Shown here: positions 51,732 to 64,000 of the stretch, in pieces
Numbering within the stretch: position 1 is the first letter of the stretch
Layout of the letters: every line of letters begins with the position of its first letter
DNA from: Camarhynchus parvulus
Lineage: Eukaryota; Chordata; Aves; Passeriformes; Thraupidae
Assembly (NCBI RefSeq): GCF_901933205.1
Contig: NC_044572.1
Coordinates: 21,972,501-22,036,500 of the forward strand
DNA: 64,000 bases
Reading direction: 5' to 3'
Position numbers and translations under genes: made by a program
The notes under the pieces: generated by a model
What the model was told of the DNA's origin: nothing
Databases searched by the model: none
What the model saw: only the letters and a program-made list of their open reading frames with translations

Positions 51732-54489
51732 TGTATACACACATCACATTACATGATCATATTATAAATGCTTGCTTCTTCCTCAGAATTTCTTTTCTCT
51801 GTTTTTATTAATGATAACACTTTATGGTGTGAGTAAAGACAACTGGCTTATCTGGCTTTCAATTCAATGTCAGAACATGACATTTCAGTCTTCCACTCTG
51901 CAAACTAGGGGTTTATGACTGGGCTGTGTGAAGCTAACCATTTTTTCTGGGTCAGAGGACAGCAGACAGGAGAATTGCTGTGTTCATGCCTTCTCTGAGA
52001 AAATCAGATAGAAAAGAAAGTTTTAACCTGTTCTGAACTGCTTTTCTTCTCTTACATGGTGTTTTTAAGTTCAGTGCATAAGAGATCTACAGATTTTCTT
52101 ATGATAGATAGGAGCTTCAGAGCTCCTCTACGCTAGAAAGAAATCCTAAATCTACATGCTAGATTGTGCCCCAGATGCTGGCAGTTCCTCTGGCTGCTCC
52201 TTCTACAGCCCCATTCCCCACTTGACTCCTGTAGCTTGTTTAGCAAGAGTAAAAAGAGTGAAGTATTGCTGAAAATGCCTTTTCAGGTGAGGAAGACCCC
52301 TGCTCATCCCCAGCTGCAAACCCCATGCTGGCTCCAGGCTTCTGGCAGATGAAGCTTAGGAGTGCAGGTCCAGCCCAGCACTGTGGGTGTCTCTCCCTGG
52401 TGCCTCTTGTTCCCATGTAATGCCCCCACCTGCTGGAGCCCACCCTGGGACTGCAGCACTTGGCAGATGGGCCCTAGAAGCCCCTGGTTTCATGTGTCTG
52501 ACAGTTCTATGGGGACTTTGAGCAGGTGAGCCAGAAGCACCTGCACAGCTGTGATAGAGATGTACAGCCAGGTCCTTACCACGCTCGCTGGTCCCAGCTA
52601 CAGCTGGAGACTGGCTGGCACCCAACAGGATGGCTGCCTTTGGCTTTGGCTTTGGCAGAAAACCAGGCTCCTTATCCTCCTTTTATCCTGAAATTCATTT
52701 GAGACAGAAAACATTTTTATGTGATAGAGCACCAACACAACGTTAAGGTTTATCAAACACTAGTGTTACTCTCCTGTTACTATTTAAATGTCTCTGTGTT
52801 CTAGAAATATATTAGTAAGGTACCCTGTGAAGCTATTCATGATGTCTGTTGTGCAATAATGACTTGGAGTATGTTTAGCTTATCTCTCCTCTGGTTTTTG
52901 TTAATTGGAGTTGCTCTGCTCTCATGTTTGGCTGTACAAATCAATCGCTATAAAAGATTTAACTACAAGTTACAGCTATGTGAAAACCAGCCCCCCTGTT
53001 GTTTTCCTGGATGGCAGTCCCTAAGATAGCACAGAAGAAAGCCTGGTCTGCTGTGTTATGCTTAGGGAAGTATTTAGCAGCTGAGATGTGGAGTTGGGCA
53101 GTATGTAGTACTATTCCAGAGCCTCTGCAAGTTGTTTTACAGCTGTCTTTCAGTAAGTGAAAGTCTTTAATCTCTGTAGAAAGTACATTTAATAAGCTAC
53201 AACTTCTCCATGAAAATACATCCATTATTTTGACACAAAGAGGAGACTTCCCCAGGTGACTCAGTGTGTGTTTCAGTGGAAAACATGCATTTGTCCATCT
53301 CTCTAGAGCAATAAAGAAGCTGGTGTGAAGTCACATGTACTGCCACAAAAGAAGAATTTTTTGTTGAGAAATGGCACAGAGATAGGTTACTGATGGTATT
53401 AATGAGAATAGATTGTGTTAATGTACAGTAATATACAATAATTCTGGTGTTGTCAGCATTGTGGAGGAGACCTTCCATGAATTTTCAATGACACCAGCTT
53501 CTAATTAATAGTGCCCTCAGAGGAAGCTCCAGAAGTTCATCACCAAGAAAGATAAACACTGTTAATCAACATATTCAAAGGCACTTAGCATTGCTTTAAC
53601 ACTAGTCTATTATGAGTCTTAGTGGTTTTTTAGAAATGATTTCAGTATAAAAAGATCATGGCCAATGGAAAATGTTAAAAGAATGCAATTATAAGCTATT
53701 TTTATGAAATATATTATTTTCAAACAAGAAATAAGGATGACTTCAAGCACCCCTGCACAAGCTGAGTTCTAACAGGTGTATTCTTTTGGAAGACTATTCC
53801 CTTTTAAAAATAATCAATCATAAGAAGCAATCTGATTTTTAATAACTGTATTTTCTTAAATGTCTTCAATTATCTGTATTCTGAACAAGCAAATCAAATT
53901 AATTTTTGGACTGAGATGTTCACATTTTTGATATAAAAGTACACCTCAGGTTTAGTACTGTAATTAGTATTTGAAGTGCTCCAAGTACTTAGAAAGGAAC
54001 TTATTTTTATATCTATAGAAAGATTCATGTTAAATTTGAAGTGAAAAAATAGAGACTAGACAGATTAGGTTATGGCGACCTTTTCTCCATCTGCTTTCAT
54101 CCAAAGTTTGCTAGACCTACAAGTGAGCTTTCCTGCATTTTAGAAACAGTTGCTGTCTTAAAAACCGTCGATTCTCTGCTGTGAAAGAGTCAGTTATGGC
54201 TAGAAGGAAAAGTTACACTTTAACCTTACAATATGATTGTTTAAAGTGAGGAGGAGGAGGAGGTTTCCTCTGCATTTTGCAGTAGCTCTCTCATTACAAA
54301 TGCAAAGGCCAGGGGTTGATTAGCAGAATTCATTAGAATTTCCTGATTTGCCTAGAGCAAGCCTGAGCTCAAGAGCAATGATAGAGTTAAGGTAGTATCA
54401 TACTTTGTTCTCCTTGTCAGTCAGAAGAATTTTCAGTGTCAGACAGAAAATCTGTGAGTTGCTGAAAAGTAAAACACAGGATAGAGACT

Positions 54490-55218
54490 GTGTAGGAGGA
54501 GTGGCTAACTCACCAGAAGGTTGTGCTTCTGTCCAGAGGGACCTCTACAAGCAAAGTCCTGTACCCGGGGAGGGAAAAAACCAGGCAGCAATGTGTACTG
54601 GGGGCCGCAAAGCTGGAAAGCAGGTCGATATGAAAGCAGCAGGAGAGCTTGGTGGAAGCCAAGTTGAGGCCAAGGCAGCAATGTGCCCTTGCAGCAGAAG
54701 GTGGGGGGTGTCCCAGGCTGCATTAGGCAAAGCATCACCAGCAGGTCAAGGGAGTCAATAATTCCTTTTCACTCAGCACTGGTGAGGCCACAACTCTTGT
54801 GTCCAGCTCTGGGCTCAGCACAAGGGAGATGTGGACATGCAGGAGAGGGTCTAGCAAAGAGAGGATGAAGGGACTGGAGCATCTCTCCTATGAGAAAAGG
54901 CTGAGACCTGGAACTGTTTAGCCTGGAGAAGAGGAGGCTCAGGGAAACACCTGAAGGGAGCAAAAAGGGTGAAGAGAGGCTCTTTTCAGTTCCCAGTGCC
55001 AGGATCACAGACACAAGCAGAAACACAGAAGTGTTCCCTGTGGGCTGACTAAGCACTGGCACAGGTTACCCAGGGAGGTTGTGGACTCTCCAGCCTTGGA
55101 GATGTCCAAGAGCCATCTGGATAGAGTCCTGGGCAAATGGCTCCAAGTGGTCCTGCTTGAGCTGAGGGAACTGGACCAGGTGATGCCCAGAGGTCTCTTC
55201 CAAGTTCAACCACTCTGA
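54490..55218 (+). mobile_element. CR1 LINE, 3' part with ORF2 tail
   Basis: This is the best-preserved CR1 here. The translation at 54683-54868 contains a GCIRQSITSRSRES...ALVRPQL stretch that parallels the C-terminal end of the CR1 reverse-transcriptase ORF2. The following DNA keeps the order 'ggactggagcatctctcctatgag', 'ctgtttagcctggagaagaggagg', 'cacaggttacccagggaggttgtgga' and 'ccagaggtctcttccaagttcaacc'. Small deletions and frameshifts break the frame, so it is dead. The 3' end with a short octamer-like tail lies near 55218. It is much younger than the copies at 3.5 kb and 45.7 kb. Confidence 0.92.
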
Positions 55219-58200
55219 TTTTTATGGAGATGATGGTGAAGGACTTCACACAAGATATACTAGTCCCAAGAAACTGGGAAGTGGCTGTGGAAAACCCCAG
55301 CTGTCCTGCACAGGTAGCAACTAGTCCCAGCACTCAGGGCAGACTGACCAAGCAGGGTATTTCAAAACTGCTGTGTCACACCTTGGGACTTATACCTGAA
55401 ACATATAAGAGATATTATAGTGAAGAGAACAAGCCGCTCCTTTTTACTTGTCTAAGCTGTTATACCTACCCAGTGCTCCTGCAAACATGCCTCCCATACA
55501 CAGGAAAGATTCATCTTTATTAAACACCTCCACAGAGTGCACTGCCTTTGAGTTAGACAACAAGGCTCTTCCTATAACCGACAGAAAGAGATAAACTCCC
55601 TCAAAAAGCCCTTGATCTGTCCCCATATGGTTGTTTGCAGCAGGTAGGATATCTTTGGGTCTCTAGAAGGGACTCCTGTATTGGTCATTTAAGGAAAATA
55701 AACTAGATTGTACTCTCCAAGTCTCCAGCTGGCAATGCCTGTCCCTTATTTCCCAAGCGGGCCAGTAAAGCTGTGTCTTTGGTAGCCCAAAATTACCTTC
55801 CACTGCTTAGTTTTGGGTCAGTACAACTTAACATTTTAAGACACATGCTTAGAGGGTCTTTTACAGATATATAATTGTTTTTTAAAGTTTTCTTCCAAAC
55901 AGAACTCTACATCATGGAGCAAAACATTTATAACTGGATCAATACACTAACTGTTAAGTCTGAAGCTGTGTAAATCATATTGGCTTCAGTTACGTTTATT
56001 CCATCTGCTTTTATAATCTGTTGTTACACTAATTCATAATTCCCCCATAATATTAAAACGTCAGTGAATCAAAAGAAGAAGCACGTCTATGGGCCTCTAG
56101 TAACCAATGACATTACATTCAGAAAGTAAACCAAGTCATAGAATTAATTATATTTCATCACCATAGATGCTTGTAATTGTGCAATAAATGCATATTTGCA
56201 TAATCACATAATGAGATCTCTATCATTCATACTTTATGCTAATCTGGATGCACAAATTTCTATCTCAGAATTGTAACCATTTGCAAAGATGTTATTACAG
56301 TTTCTTTTTTCTCATTGAAGAAATATGAAGATCTAATGAATGATCTGGTCTTGTCTCAGACCTTTTCTGTGACTTATCCATAGAAATAGTTTTCTATGTA
56401 CACTAGGTACCTATCAAGAAATTGCCAAGGATAAAAAACATTATCACATAGATGAATCTATTATATAGATTAGGAAAACATATAATGAGATTTCACAGGG
56501 TTTCCCAGCTTTTATTAACCAGCTTATCTGTTTTCAGCCTTTTTCAATAATTGAATAGAAGATTCTTGTAGATCAAGTTTGTAGGGAGGAATAAATGTAT
56601 TTTGAATCTACAGATTTCTGTCCTTGATAAAAATTATTTTTCATTAACTTACTGAGGCATTTTATTGAATTCAACATTCAATCCACTGTGCTTAATTACA
56701 TCTGCTTCCTTCCAAGATGAACTAATCTGGGCAGTTGGGTGGTATTCAAGTAAATGTAACCACTTGATATTTTTCCCCCCAGATACTCTTTGTCAGGGTT
56801 CAACCTGAAAAAATGTATTTTTAAAGAAGTGTTCGGAAGATGCATAACATGCTCAGCTTTTAGACACATTTTATACAGCCATAAATGTTTGTATTTATAA
56901 ATAAACCAAGTAAAATATAATAAATAAGTAGAATAAGAAACCAGAACCTGTTTAAATCACTATTATGATCTCAATTCCTCAACAATGTAGACCAAGAAAA
57001 GATCTATGGAGACCTGTGTGGTGTCTGTGAATGACAAGCATTGCAGTCAGGGGCAGAAAAGATAACAATACCTCTAAAAATTTGCAAAGGTTGATATTAT
57101 GTATTAATGACAAATGTCTTCTGAACTGCAAGGGGATGTAAACAACATCTGAGCTGGACTGGGATGTTAACACCTGCCTCTGTTCTTGGCTCCACTGTCT
57201 ATGTGCTTCAGAGGGAGATTTATTACAGCAGCCAGGAACTACACGGGTTGGCCCTGTTACCTCATGTCTTTGAACATCAATCTTGCTACTTCTGAAGGTC
57301 TTTTGAGTTCTGTTTGAAACACTGTTTAGAGTTTTTTACTTCTTTGCGCTCAGAGGTTTCATTTTTGACCTGATACATGATCTAGGCGTGTTGTATTTAT
57401 AACCCTTGTTTGGTGAAACAACGGCACAAAAGCAGAAGACAGGAGTTTTTGGAGAGGGGTTGCAGATTGCTTGTGTGACAGCAAGGAGGTGTCCCTGCCC
57501 TTAGCTGTCCATAACACCAGAAGGAACTAAACCACATGAACTTCAAAAGCTGCAAAAGTGATTTGAATGGTTTAGATTCCAAAACAAGGTATTAAAACTC
57601 TTTTGCACAATGATATTTTGATTGTCTTCACCAAGGGCATTATCCAAGTAGAATTCACAATTTTACCAATTTCCTTGAGTATAGCTAATATAATAAAGGA
57701 TAATTAAAATAACTGCAAAATTTTATTTACCCAAATCTCCCATACACTACTCAATTGTTACTTACATCTCATTTCAGTCCTGCAAGCTGCTGCAGTCAGA
57801 TTGTCTTTTGTTTACATTGTCTTTCCATCTCACATTTTGTCATTTGTGTAACATCTCAGAGGCAAAAAATAAAAAGTATTTCTGCTCTTTAAGGTCCTAA
57901 AAGAGTCCTCTTAGAATCAGTGGAATGCTAGCAGCTGACATGAAGAGCAGATGGCATGGATCCTAACTTTGGCCAAGGCAAAACCTTAATTATGGAGTAG
58001 GCAAAAATACTAATAGTGACATTTTAACCCACTTTTAATTTGTATTTAGTAAGGTGATACACTACATAGCTAAACATGTTACTCTGGGGAAAGCTGTGCA
58101 AATATTTATTAAAAAAATAAAAAGATGGGAAAATTTTGAGGAAGAAATGCTCAAATTTATTTGGAAATAAAGAGGAGATAAATTTACATGAGAAAATGTG

Positions 58201-59583
58201 CTATTTCTTTTTTTTGTTTGGCAGTTCTATCTCCAGGCTGTTAGAGGGTTACTTCCTAGCAAAATAAAAAAGCAACAGACATCAAATCCCTCAGTGAAAT
58301 GTCAGATGACTGAACCACTGAAGATTCCGGGAACTTAATACACAAATCTGTCAGGACCTGTACTCACAGCCTAGCAGACTCATCTTTCTTTGGCACCTTT
58401 TTGATAAGCTACCAGACCCGCATTTATTTAACCTTGACACAATCACAGTTGGAAGCCCATTTTACACACAGAGAAATTAGTCTAGCAATAACTCTGCTAA
58501 AACTCAAAAAGCCTCAGGCTAAGATGGGTACAACTGATTTTTGTATAGCAGACCGACCTCTACTCATGGCACCATGCATTTCTCAAATTCCTGCTCCTTC
58601 CGTTCCATTTCTTATATCTTTTATCTAAGGCAATACAGATTTCCTAGCTAATATTAATTGCTAGCATCTACAGATGTGAAGGCATTTTATAAAGTCGATA
58701 AGTATCATCCTCCTTTACTCTGTGATAAATCTGGGGGCAGTTGGTATCATGAGCTCTTGAAATTAAGCTGTCTGTGGGAGAGAAGGGAGTCATATTATAG
58801 ATTAACAACAGGTTAACAGGCAAGAAACAAAGAGAAGGAATGAATGTTTGGGCTTCACAATGGATGAAAGCCATAGATCACTGGGATCTTTGGAGTATAC
58901 AGAAATGGAAAAGAATGGAGAACAAGGAGACTAATGATGATGCAAGATTATTCAGGGTAATAAAAATGAAAGCTGATTGCGAAGAGCTGGGGAAAAATGT
59001 CATGGTGCTAAGCAGGCAATAGGATGACAGATTACATTCTATATAATAAATATGAAGGGGAAAAGCAGTCAGAGACAATGGATCCTAAACTACCAATTTT
59101 CATGCAGGAAAGAAAGCTTGTGGTTATAATAATAGGTATTTTCAAACATCGGTACAATTGTCAATAGTGGATAAAAATTCCTACTGTGTATTGTAGCAAT
59201 TACTGGGAAAAAATGAAAAACAAAGCAGGAAAATGTTCTCAAACCATTAATCCATACTGTGAATGTATCTTGAAATGTGATCTAGAATTGGTCATCTTCA
59301 CTTCAAGCAGAACTTAGTGGTACTAAAAAAAGTTCAGAGAGGAGAAATAAGGTCTAAGGTTTGGAATGTTTCTTTTTGAGCAATGAAACTAATCAGGTAG
59401 CTGCGATGGGAATCCACAACAATACAGATTACAAGGGTAAGTGAAGAGGGAGCAGCTGTAGCAGCTGTTCATCGTTTCTTGCTATCTGAAAAGAAAAAAA
59501 AGCCAGAATCAAATGAAATTGAGAGATTATATGTTCAAAATAATCAACAGGAGACATTTTTTTCACACTGCTTCTGTTTAAAC
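55219..59583. other. Unique non-coding sequence, partly enhancer-like
   Basis: No gene recognised. The stretch is strongly AT-rich. Its most notable part is 55960-56420, listed separately. The open frames at 55224-55523 and 58401-58628 are short and without known domain. Confidence 0.55.
55960..56420. promoter_or_regulatory. Candidate conserved enhancer with octamer sites
   Basis: This block lacks low-complexity DNA despite being AT-rich, and is dense in POU/homeodomain-type words. A perfect octamer ATTTGCAT is at 56194-56201, a variant ATGCTAAT at 56236-56243 and an ATTTGCAA near 56279-56286, together with 'ttaattat' near 56145. Three octamer-like sites within about 100 bases is unusual. 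The assignment is based on motif content alone. Confidence 0.35.
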
Positions 59584-60404
59584 TGTGTATCCCCCTGCAC
59601 GGAGATGCAGTAATATAGTAGCAGCAAGCCCCCTGAGTGGGGAATAATGTGCATTGACTCCATGATTGCAGAAGGTGGATCAATCACTTTATTAAGCTGT
59701 ACTATATTATACTATACTACCCTATACTATATACTACTAAGAAAAACCCATCGCCCTTGGCAGGCAGTCCAATACACACATGGATCCAATTGGTCAAAGA
59801 ATCAAAACACCATCACCAGAGTCCAATTAGGAAAGCCCTCTTTGGTAAATAATCTCCATAACACATTCCACATGTGCACAACAACAGGAGCAGCAAATGA
59901 AGATAAGAATTGTTTTAATTCTTTCTCTGAGCTTTCTCACAGCCTTCCCCAGGAAAACCTGGGAAGTCTATGTTTCTCTCTGTTCAGAAGGTTTCAGATT
60001 ACCGCACAGTAACACAGTGGACTGGACCAATGTGTGGAAAGAACTTCCTACAACAGCTGTTAAGAAACAGGAAGGCATCTCTGATTTAGAAGTCTCCTAC
60101 AGGTCGCTGGAACCTGAGAGCACTTCTGCTCTTACAATGCCTGTCACTCCTGGCCACTGTCGCAGGCAGGACAGATGGACCCTTAGTCTCTTCCAGTGAA
60201 CTGTCCTTCAAGGCCTTGAGCTTCCCAGAGGAGCTGTGGTTTAGACCAATGAGCAAAAGTTTCTCTTTGTAATTCAGAACTGGCAATGCAAACCTTTGCA
60301 GTGCCTCTTGCAGCCAGAAGGGAGATACACTGCTCCTGAAGGCGCTGATATCTAACCCAGCTGCCAGAGTCTGCAAAGGGTGGCTTGTGCGTTATGCTGT
60401 CTCA
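59584..60404 (-). mobile_element. ERV LTR of songbird type, minus strand
   Basis: The blocks 'ctccatgattgcagaagg', 'ggcaggcagtcc', 'ggatccaattggtcaaagaa', 'caccatcaccagagtccaat' and 'gaagataagaattgttttaa' match a passerine LTR that I recall only by pattern. AATAAA on the minus strand lies at 59688-59693, which sets the orientation. Proposed ends read TG...CA, with flanks taaac and tgaac as a candidate 5-bp target duplication (four of five). The right edge is less sure and the element could be shorter or could continue into the AT-rich area after 60415. Open frames inside it are not genes. Confidence 0.6.
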
Positions 60405-60414
60405 TGAACTTAAA

Positions 60415-60545
60415 TTTTGTGAAAACCAACATATATAAAATATATAACATAACAAAATTCAAGATAATACAATACAATATAAGCCTTTTTACCTTATACT
60501 TCATACACTCTGTTACATATTATACATATAATATTTTATATATAT
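60415..60545. repeat. AT-rich low-complexity tract
   Basis: Dominated by ATATA, TACAATA and ATAACA words of no fixed period. It abuts the LTR ending at about 60404 and may belong to the same insertion. Confidence 0.65.
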
Positions 60546-61863
60546 TATTCTGCTTGGTCAAAGAGCAGAAAAGCTTATGGGAAACAAGTTAACCAAATTT
60601 ACTTGACCAAAGACAAAAAGTTAAGACTGGTTATATAGTCCTAAAAGCTTGTCCCCTCAAGACCCTCCCCCAAAACACCACAAAACCCAAAAAAACAGAA
60701 TAGGAAAATCTCCCCACAAACTCATTAAAATGACTAAAAGCAATTTTAGACCTGTGATGCATTCCTTTTTTAGTTGTTCTGTGGCATTGGCAATCAAACA
60801 GCTGTAATCTATTCCCCTGCTCCCTCCCGTGACATGATGGCTTACCCCTCAAAATCTTCTGAAACTAAAACTCCTCAAACTTTACTTTTTGTAATTGTTT
60901 TATTCCCTAAGCATTTGCCTTTGATAATGCTGTTTTCTTACAGCCCTTCATCACTTATGGCTACAGTAGCTTACAAGTTCTTTCATTCTTTTGCTCTTTG
61001 GAGTTGGATTTCTTTCTCCAGCCCTTATGTTTAAGTAAACAAAGCATCTTCTGTCAGACTGTAGAAGTGATGAAGTACAAATATTTATTTGTATTTCAGA
61101 CATTCAAGGTTGTTCAGTTTGAGCACATGACAGCATCTCTAAGATATTGTAAGAGGAGAGGATGCTCCAAATAAGAAAAAAATCACCATATGGACAATTT
61201 ACCAAAACAAGAGCTGATAGCTGGTCATTAGTTCTTCGAGAACAACATATGGAATACTGATAATACAACTGATGGGGCTAACAATCCCTCTTCTGCCTCT
61301 ATATTTAATTGATTTTAACATTTTTAACCATTCTTACTGAAAATCAGAAACTATGAAATGCACAGAAAATCAGGTGATTTGGCTTGGTTGTGTCAGAGGC
61401 AGGGGCTTTAAATTCTCTTATCTTCTGGTATCTTGTTTCAGGGTCTCATTCTGAGGGAAGCTTGAATGTTACTCTCAATTTAGTAAAACTTTGTTTTCCA
61501 TTTAAAAACAAAACTTTTTTTCCCCTGTAATGGTGGGTATCCAGTCAGCCTGGCTGTAACTTAGCTGTCTGTGTACACAAAAAGATGAAGATGTTGACAA
61601 AGTACATGATTTGTGGAAAAAATTCTTGTAGGGTAAAGTGATGTCAGCAGTAAATGGTCCCTAGAAAGTATGCAGTCACAATGAAGGAAGGGATATTGAA
61701 ATTTTGGCTGCAAAAATGCAGCATATTCTATATTTCTCTTTAGGGGAATCTGTTTTCCCTCTTCTATATTTTCAAGCCCTTTAGGGTTTTTTGGGGCCCT
61801 TTCACATTTACTGCAAGCATTGTAGTGATAGCTTTCTTTCTTGTTGCTCCCACATGCAAGCCG

Positions 61864-61899
61864 TCAAGATTAAGATCAAGATCAAGATCAAGACCAAGG
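61864..61899 (+). repeat. (TCAAGA)6 hexanucleotide array
   Basis: Six units, of which the central ones are perfect TCAAGA and the outer ones TTAAGA or CCAAGG. It is followed within about 15 bases by a T/G-rich tract. Confidence 0.9.
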
Positions 61900-61911
61900 A
61901 CTGTTCTTACA

Positions 61912-61976
61912 TTGGTTTTGGTTTAGTTTTTTGGGGTTTTTTTTGGTTTGTTTTTTTTGGTTTGTTTTTTTTAGTA
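61912..61976 (+). repeat. T/G-rich low-complexity tract
   Basis: Runs of six to eight T separated by GG, giving a TTTTTTTTGGTTTG-like pattern. It has the same texture as the tracts near 5.0, 16.4 and 23.0 kb. Confidence 0.75.
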
Positions 61977-64000
61977 TATTCAAGGCCTTAATGATCTCTA
62001 CATCTCTGTTTTTAACAGTCTATCTCTTAGAACTTCTTCCAGAAGTGCCTCACTCTAGTAAGTAGTTTAGTGTCTTACACTAGAAAAAATGCTGTGCAAA
62101 AATAATTTTTCAGGATTAGCTCCCTCAGCCCGAAAGTTTGTAATCTATCAAGTGTGTCCAGCTGCTTTAGGAAGCAGCAGAGGCATTCTTGGTGCAATAT
62201 ACTGCAGTCATTGTTAAAACCAAAAATAATAACATAATTGAAAACATATGAAAACACTAGAATTTCTTCTACCACATGAAAATTTTATTTACCCTTTCAA
62301 TTGCACTGTGCTACAAGGATACACATTCCTTTTGCTGACAGATAAAAGACTTTTGTATTTTCCTTGTATGCATTGCAGACAGCTTGTCAGACAAGTGAGG
62401 TAGGAGAGAACAATTAATTACGGGAAAGAAAAAGATTTATGGAGTGACTTTTAATAAAGTGTCAGACTATTTACAATTAAAACTACAGATCCCCTAAGTG
62501 CTGCCTGCTGACGTTAGTCAACTTTACCAGTTGCAGCAAAAACTCCTAAAATGTTTCAGATTTAATTTGTTGTATAGTCTCCTCATATGCAATCTACCAC
62601 AGTCTTTTCATCATCTTCTTTCCCTCCTTAGTCAGAGCACTGTGGTCTAAGCTTCAGAGTTAAACCACTGGGGTTAAACAAGTGTCAGAGAAAGAGGGCA
62701 AATAAGATTTGTTGAATTAGACTTTAGACACAGTCACGATCAAAGAGGGAGACGAAGGCAAAATTCAAACTGAACTTTCAAACTGCAGGCAGGATTTTAG
62801 CCAAACAACAACCGTTAAAGCCGACACAAATCACAGAACTCAAATAATGCAGTGCTCTCTGAGGGTCAGATTCAAGCCTGTGCTGAAGTCCACCCACCTG
62901 AGCAACATAAAGGGACCTAGAAGTAGCATTTAATGTGCAGCAGAGGATTGAACTAGAATGGAGAAATCTGCAGCTGGCATAAAACTGATGTAGCTATCTC
63001 TTCATCAGTCCCTCTGGCCCACAACATATAAGAGGCATGTCAAGGACAAAAGGGAGAGCAGCTAGAATATATTGTGCACTGCCAGTCTAATGGGAATTTT
63101 TGATACCAGGCACTAAAGAAGTGCAAATGGGTGTTATGATGGAAGTTCTCTCCTTACCTATATTTCTCCCCTTTAAGAAACACCTCAGCTTCCAAAATGG
63201 TCCCTGCAGCTTGCTGGGGAGAACTAGTTTAAGGGTTTGCTGCAGGAGGAGAAGCATTACCAGAAACCTTAAAGGTTAAATAACAGAAGTTTATAGCTGT
63301 TAAAAAACAACAACTTGTAACCTTGCAGAGATTTTTCACTATATAAAAGTCAGGGTGTTTTTTGTTTTTGCTATGGCTGCTGGCCAACTGGTCATTCAGA
63401 AAAATAATGAATCTACTGCTAGCTAATACAGAGGTTTCTAGCAAAGTGAATTTGGCTACAGCTGGCCTGGTGAAGGGGGTCAGAACAGGCTGGATAATTT
63501 TACTCTCTGTAGAGTCATCTGGGAGTTCATTTTTCACCGCTCTGAAAGCACTCTGAGGTCAAACAGCAGCTCTGAAGTCCTGCGTTTATTAGTGCTCTCA
63601 GATCTTCTGGCAAGACAGCCTGGATTCAGATCAAGTGTGAGCCTCTGATTGTATTTCTGTCAAGTTAACCATCACACATCGCGGTGTTTATGTCAGCTGG
63701 TTGCATGAAGATGAATGATATCTGATATGAGATGAAATGAGATATATTTGAGTAAAATAAACTTGCCCACAACAAATCTCTGTGTTAAAGCTATGTTTTG
63801 AAAAAAAAAAATACTCATTTTTAGTGGGAGAAAGTGACTTCATCATTTTTTCTAGGTGACTGTGTGTACTCTGTTTCTCTAGGCACACTACAACTAGACA
63901 TACCATCTCTGGGAAACTTAAATATAATGATCCTTTCCCACCTCGAAAGACCTACGGTGCAGGGTAATAGATCATAAGGATTGTAAGTGCATGTCAATAG

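Larger units (their letters stand above)
48277..54489. other. Unique non-coding sequence
   Basis: No supportable gene. A GC- and purine-rich area at 48780-49270 carries several short open frames on both strands without a known domain, and could be a decayed retroviral internal region. A 29-bp tandem duplication (49482-49530), a 17-bp hairpin (49867-49905), an AT microsatellite (51668-51731) and a GAG/GGA run (about 54248-54264) are present. The GC-richer patch at 52150-52680 is open in several short frames, none recognised. Confidence 0.55.
60405..64000. other. Unique and low-complexity sequence, right end
   Basis: An AT-rich run at 60415-60545 follows the LTR. A hexanucleotide array lies at 61864-61899 and a T/G-rich tract at 61912-61976. 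Around 62700-62860 the sequence has several CpGs and a GATCAAAG word (62738-62745) resembling a TCF/LEF site, with little repeat texture. No gene, RNA gene or full transposon could be supported. The window ends inside ordinary non-coding DNA. Confidence 0.55.

Noticed and set aside
54405..54868. Forward frames rich in Gly, Ala and Gln
   Set aside because: They fall in or at the edge of the CR1 copy. The only meaningful part is the decayed ORF2 tail.
59647..60012. 121-codon forward frame starting near the LTR
   Set aside because: It runs antisense through the LTR at 59584-60404 and crosses its polyadenylation signal.
1..64000. CRISPR array, tRNA, rRNA or bacterial operon
   Set aside because: No regularly spaced direct repeats with unique spacers, no cloverleaf-like sequence noticed, and no ribosome-binding-site plus long-ORF organisation. 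The content is that of vertebrate non-coding DNA.

Overview
The window reads as nuclear DNA from a bird, most likely a passerine. It is AT-rich, CpG-poor and dense in microsatellites. It carries several generations of avian CR1 LINE fragments and at least five pieces of endogenous-retrovirus LTR, of types I recognise from bird genomes. Two of these (about 40.5-41.3 kb and 59.6-60.4 kb) look like songbird LTRs. Family names rest on recalled consensus patterns, not on a database search. The species cannot be determined from the sequence alone.

I found no protein-coding gene, tRNA, rRNA, CRISPR array or bacterial-type system that I can support. All open frames are short. The longest are 214 codons at 2153-2797 (+) and 181 codons at 18387-18932 (-); neither shows a domain I recognise, and several others fall inside LTRs or microsatellites. 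The stretch is best read as a gene desert or the inside of a very long intron. One possible splice acceptor with a short terminal open exon (39875-39962, +) is flagged as a weak lead.

Layout: 1-3.5 kb unique, with an AT-rich island and the longest open frame; about 3.5-3.9 kb an old CR1 (+); 3.9-13.1 kb unique; 13.1-13.3 kb a CR1 tail (-); 13.3-27.0 kb unique with simple repeats; 27.04-27.32 kb a hexanucleotide tract joined to a rearranged LTR/primer-site/inverted-LTR composite; 28.5-29.7 kb a candidate conserved regulatory block with a local CpG cluster; 30.18-30.75 kb a solo LTR (+); 30.7-40.5 kb unique; about 40.5-41.26 kb a second solo LTR (+); 41.3-45.7 kb unique with a 35-bp tandem duplication; 45.7-46.1 kb an old CR1 (-); 46.5 kb a long ATCC tetranucleotide array; 47.27-48.28 kb a solo LTR (-); 48.3-54.5 kb unique; 54.49-55.22 kb the best-preserved CR1 (+), with a readable reverse-transcriptase ORF tail; 56.0-56.4 kb an AT-rich candidate enhancer with octamer motifs; 59.58-60.40 kb a further LTR (-); the rest is unique or low-complexity sequence.

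Nothing here amounts to a new biological system. The most informative items are the head-to-head LTR composite at 27.1-27.3 kb, the two enhancer-like blocks, several near-perfect short hairpins and the long ATCC array.
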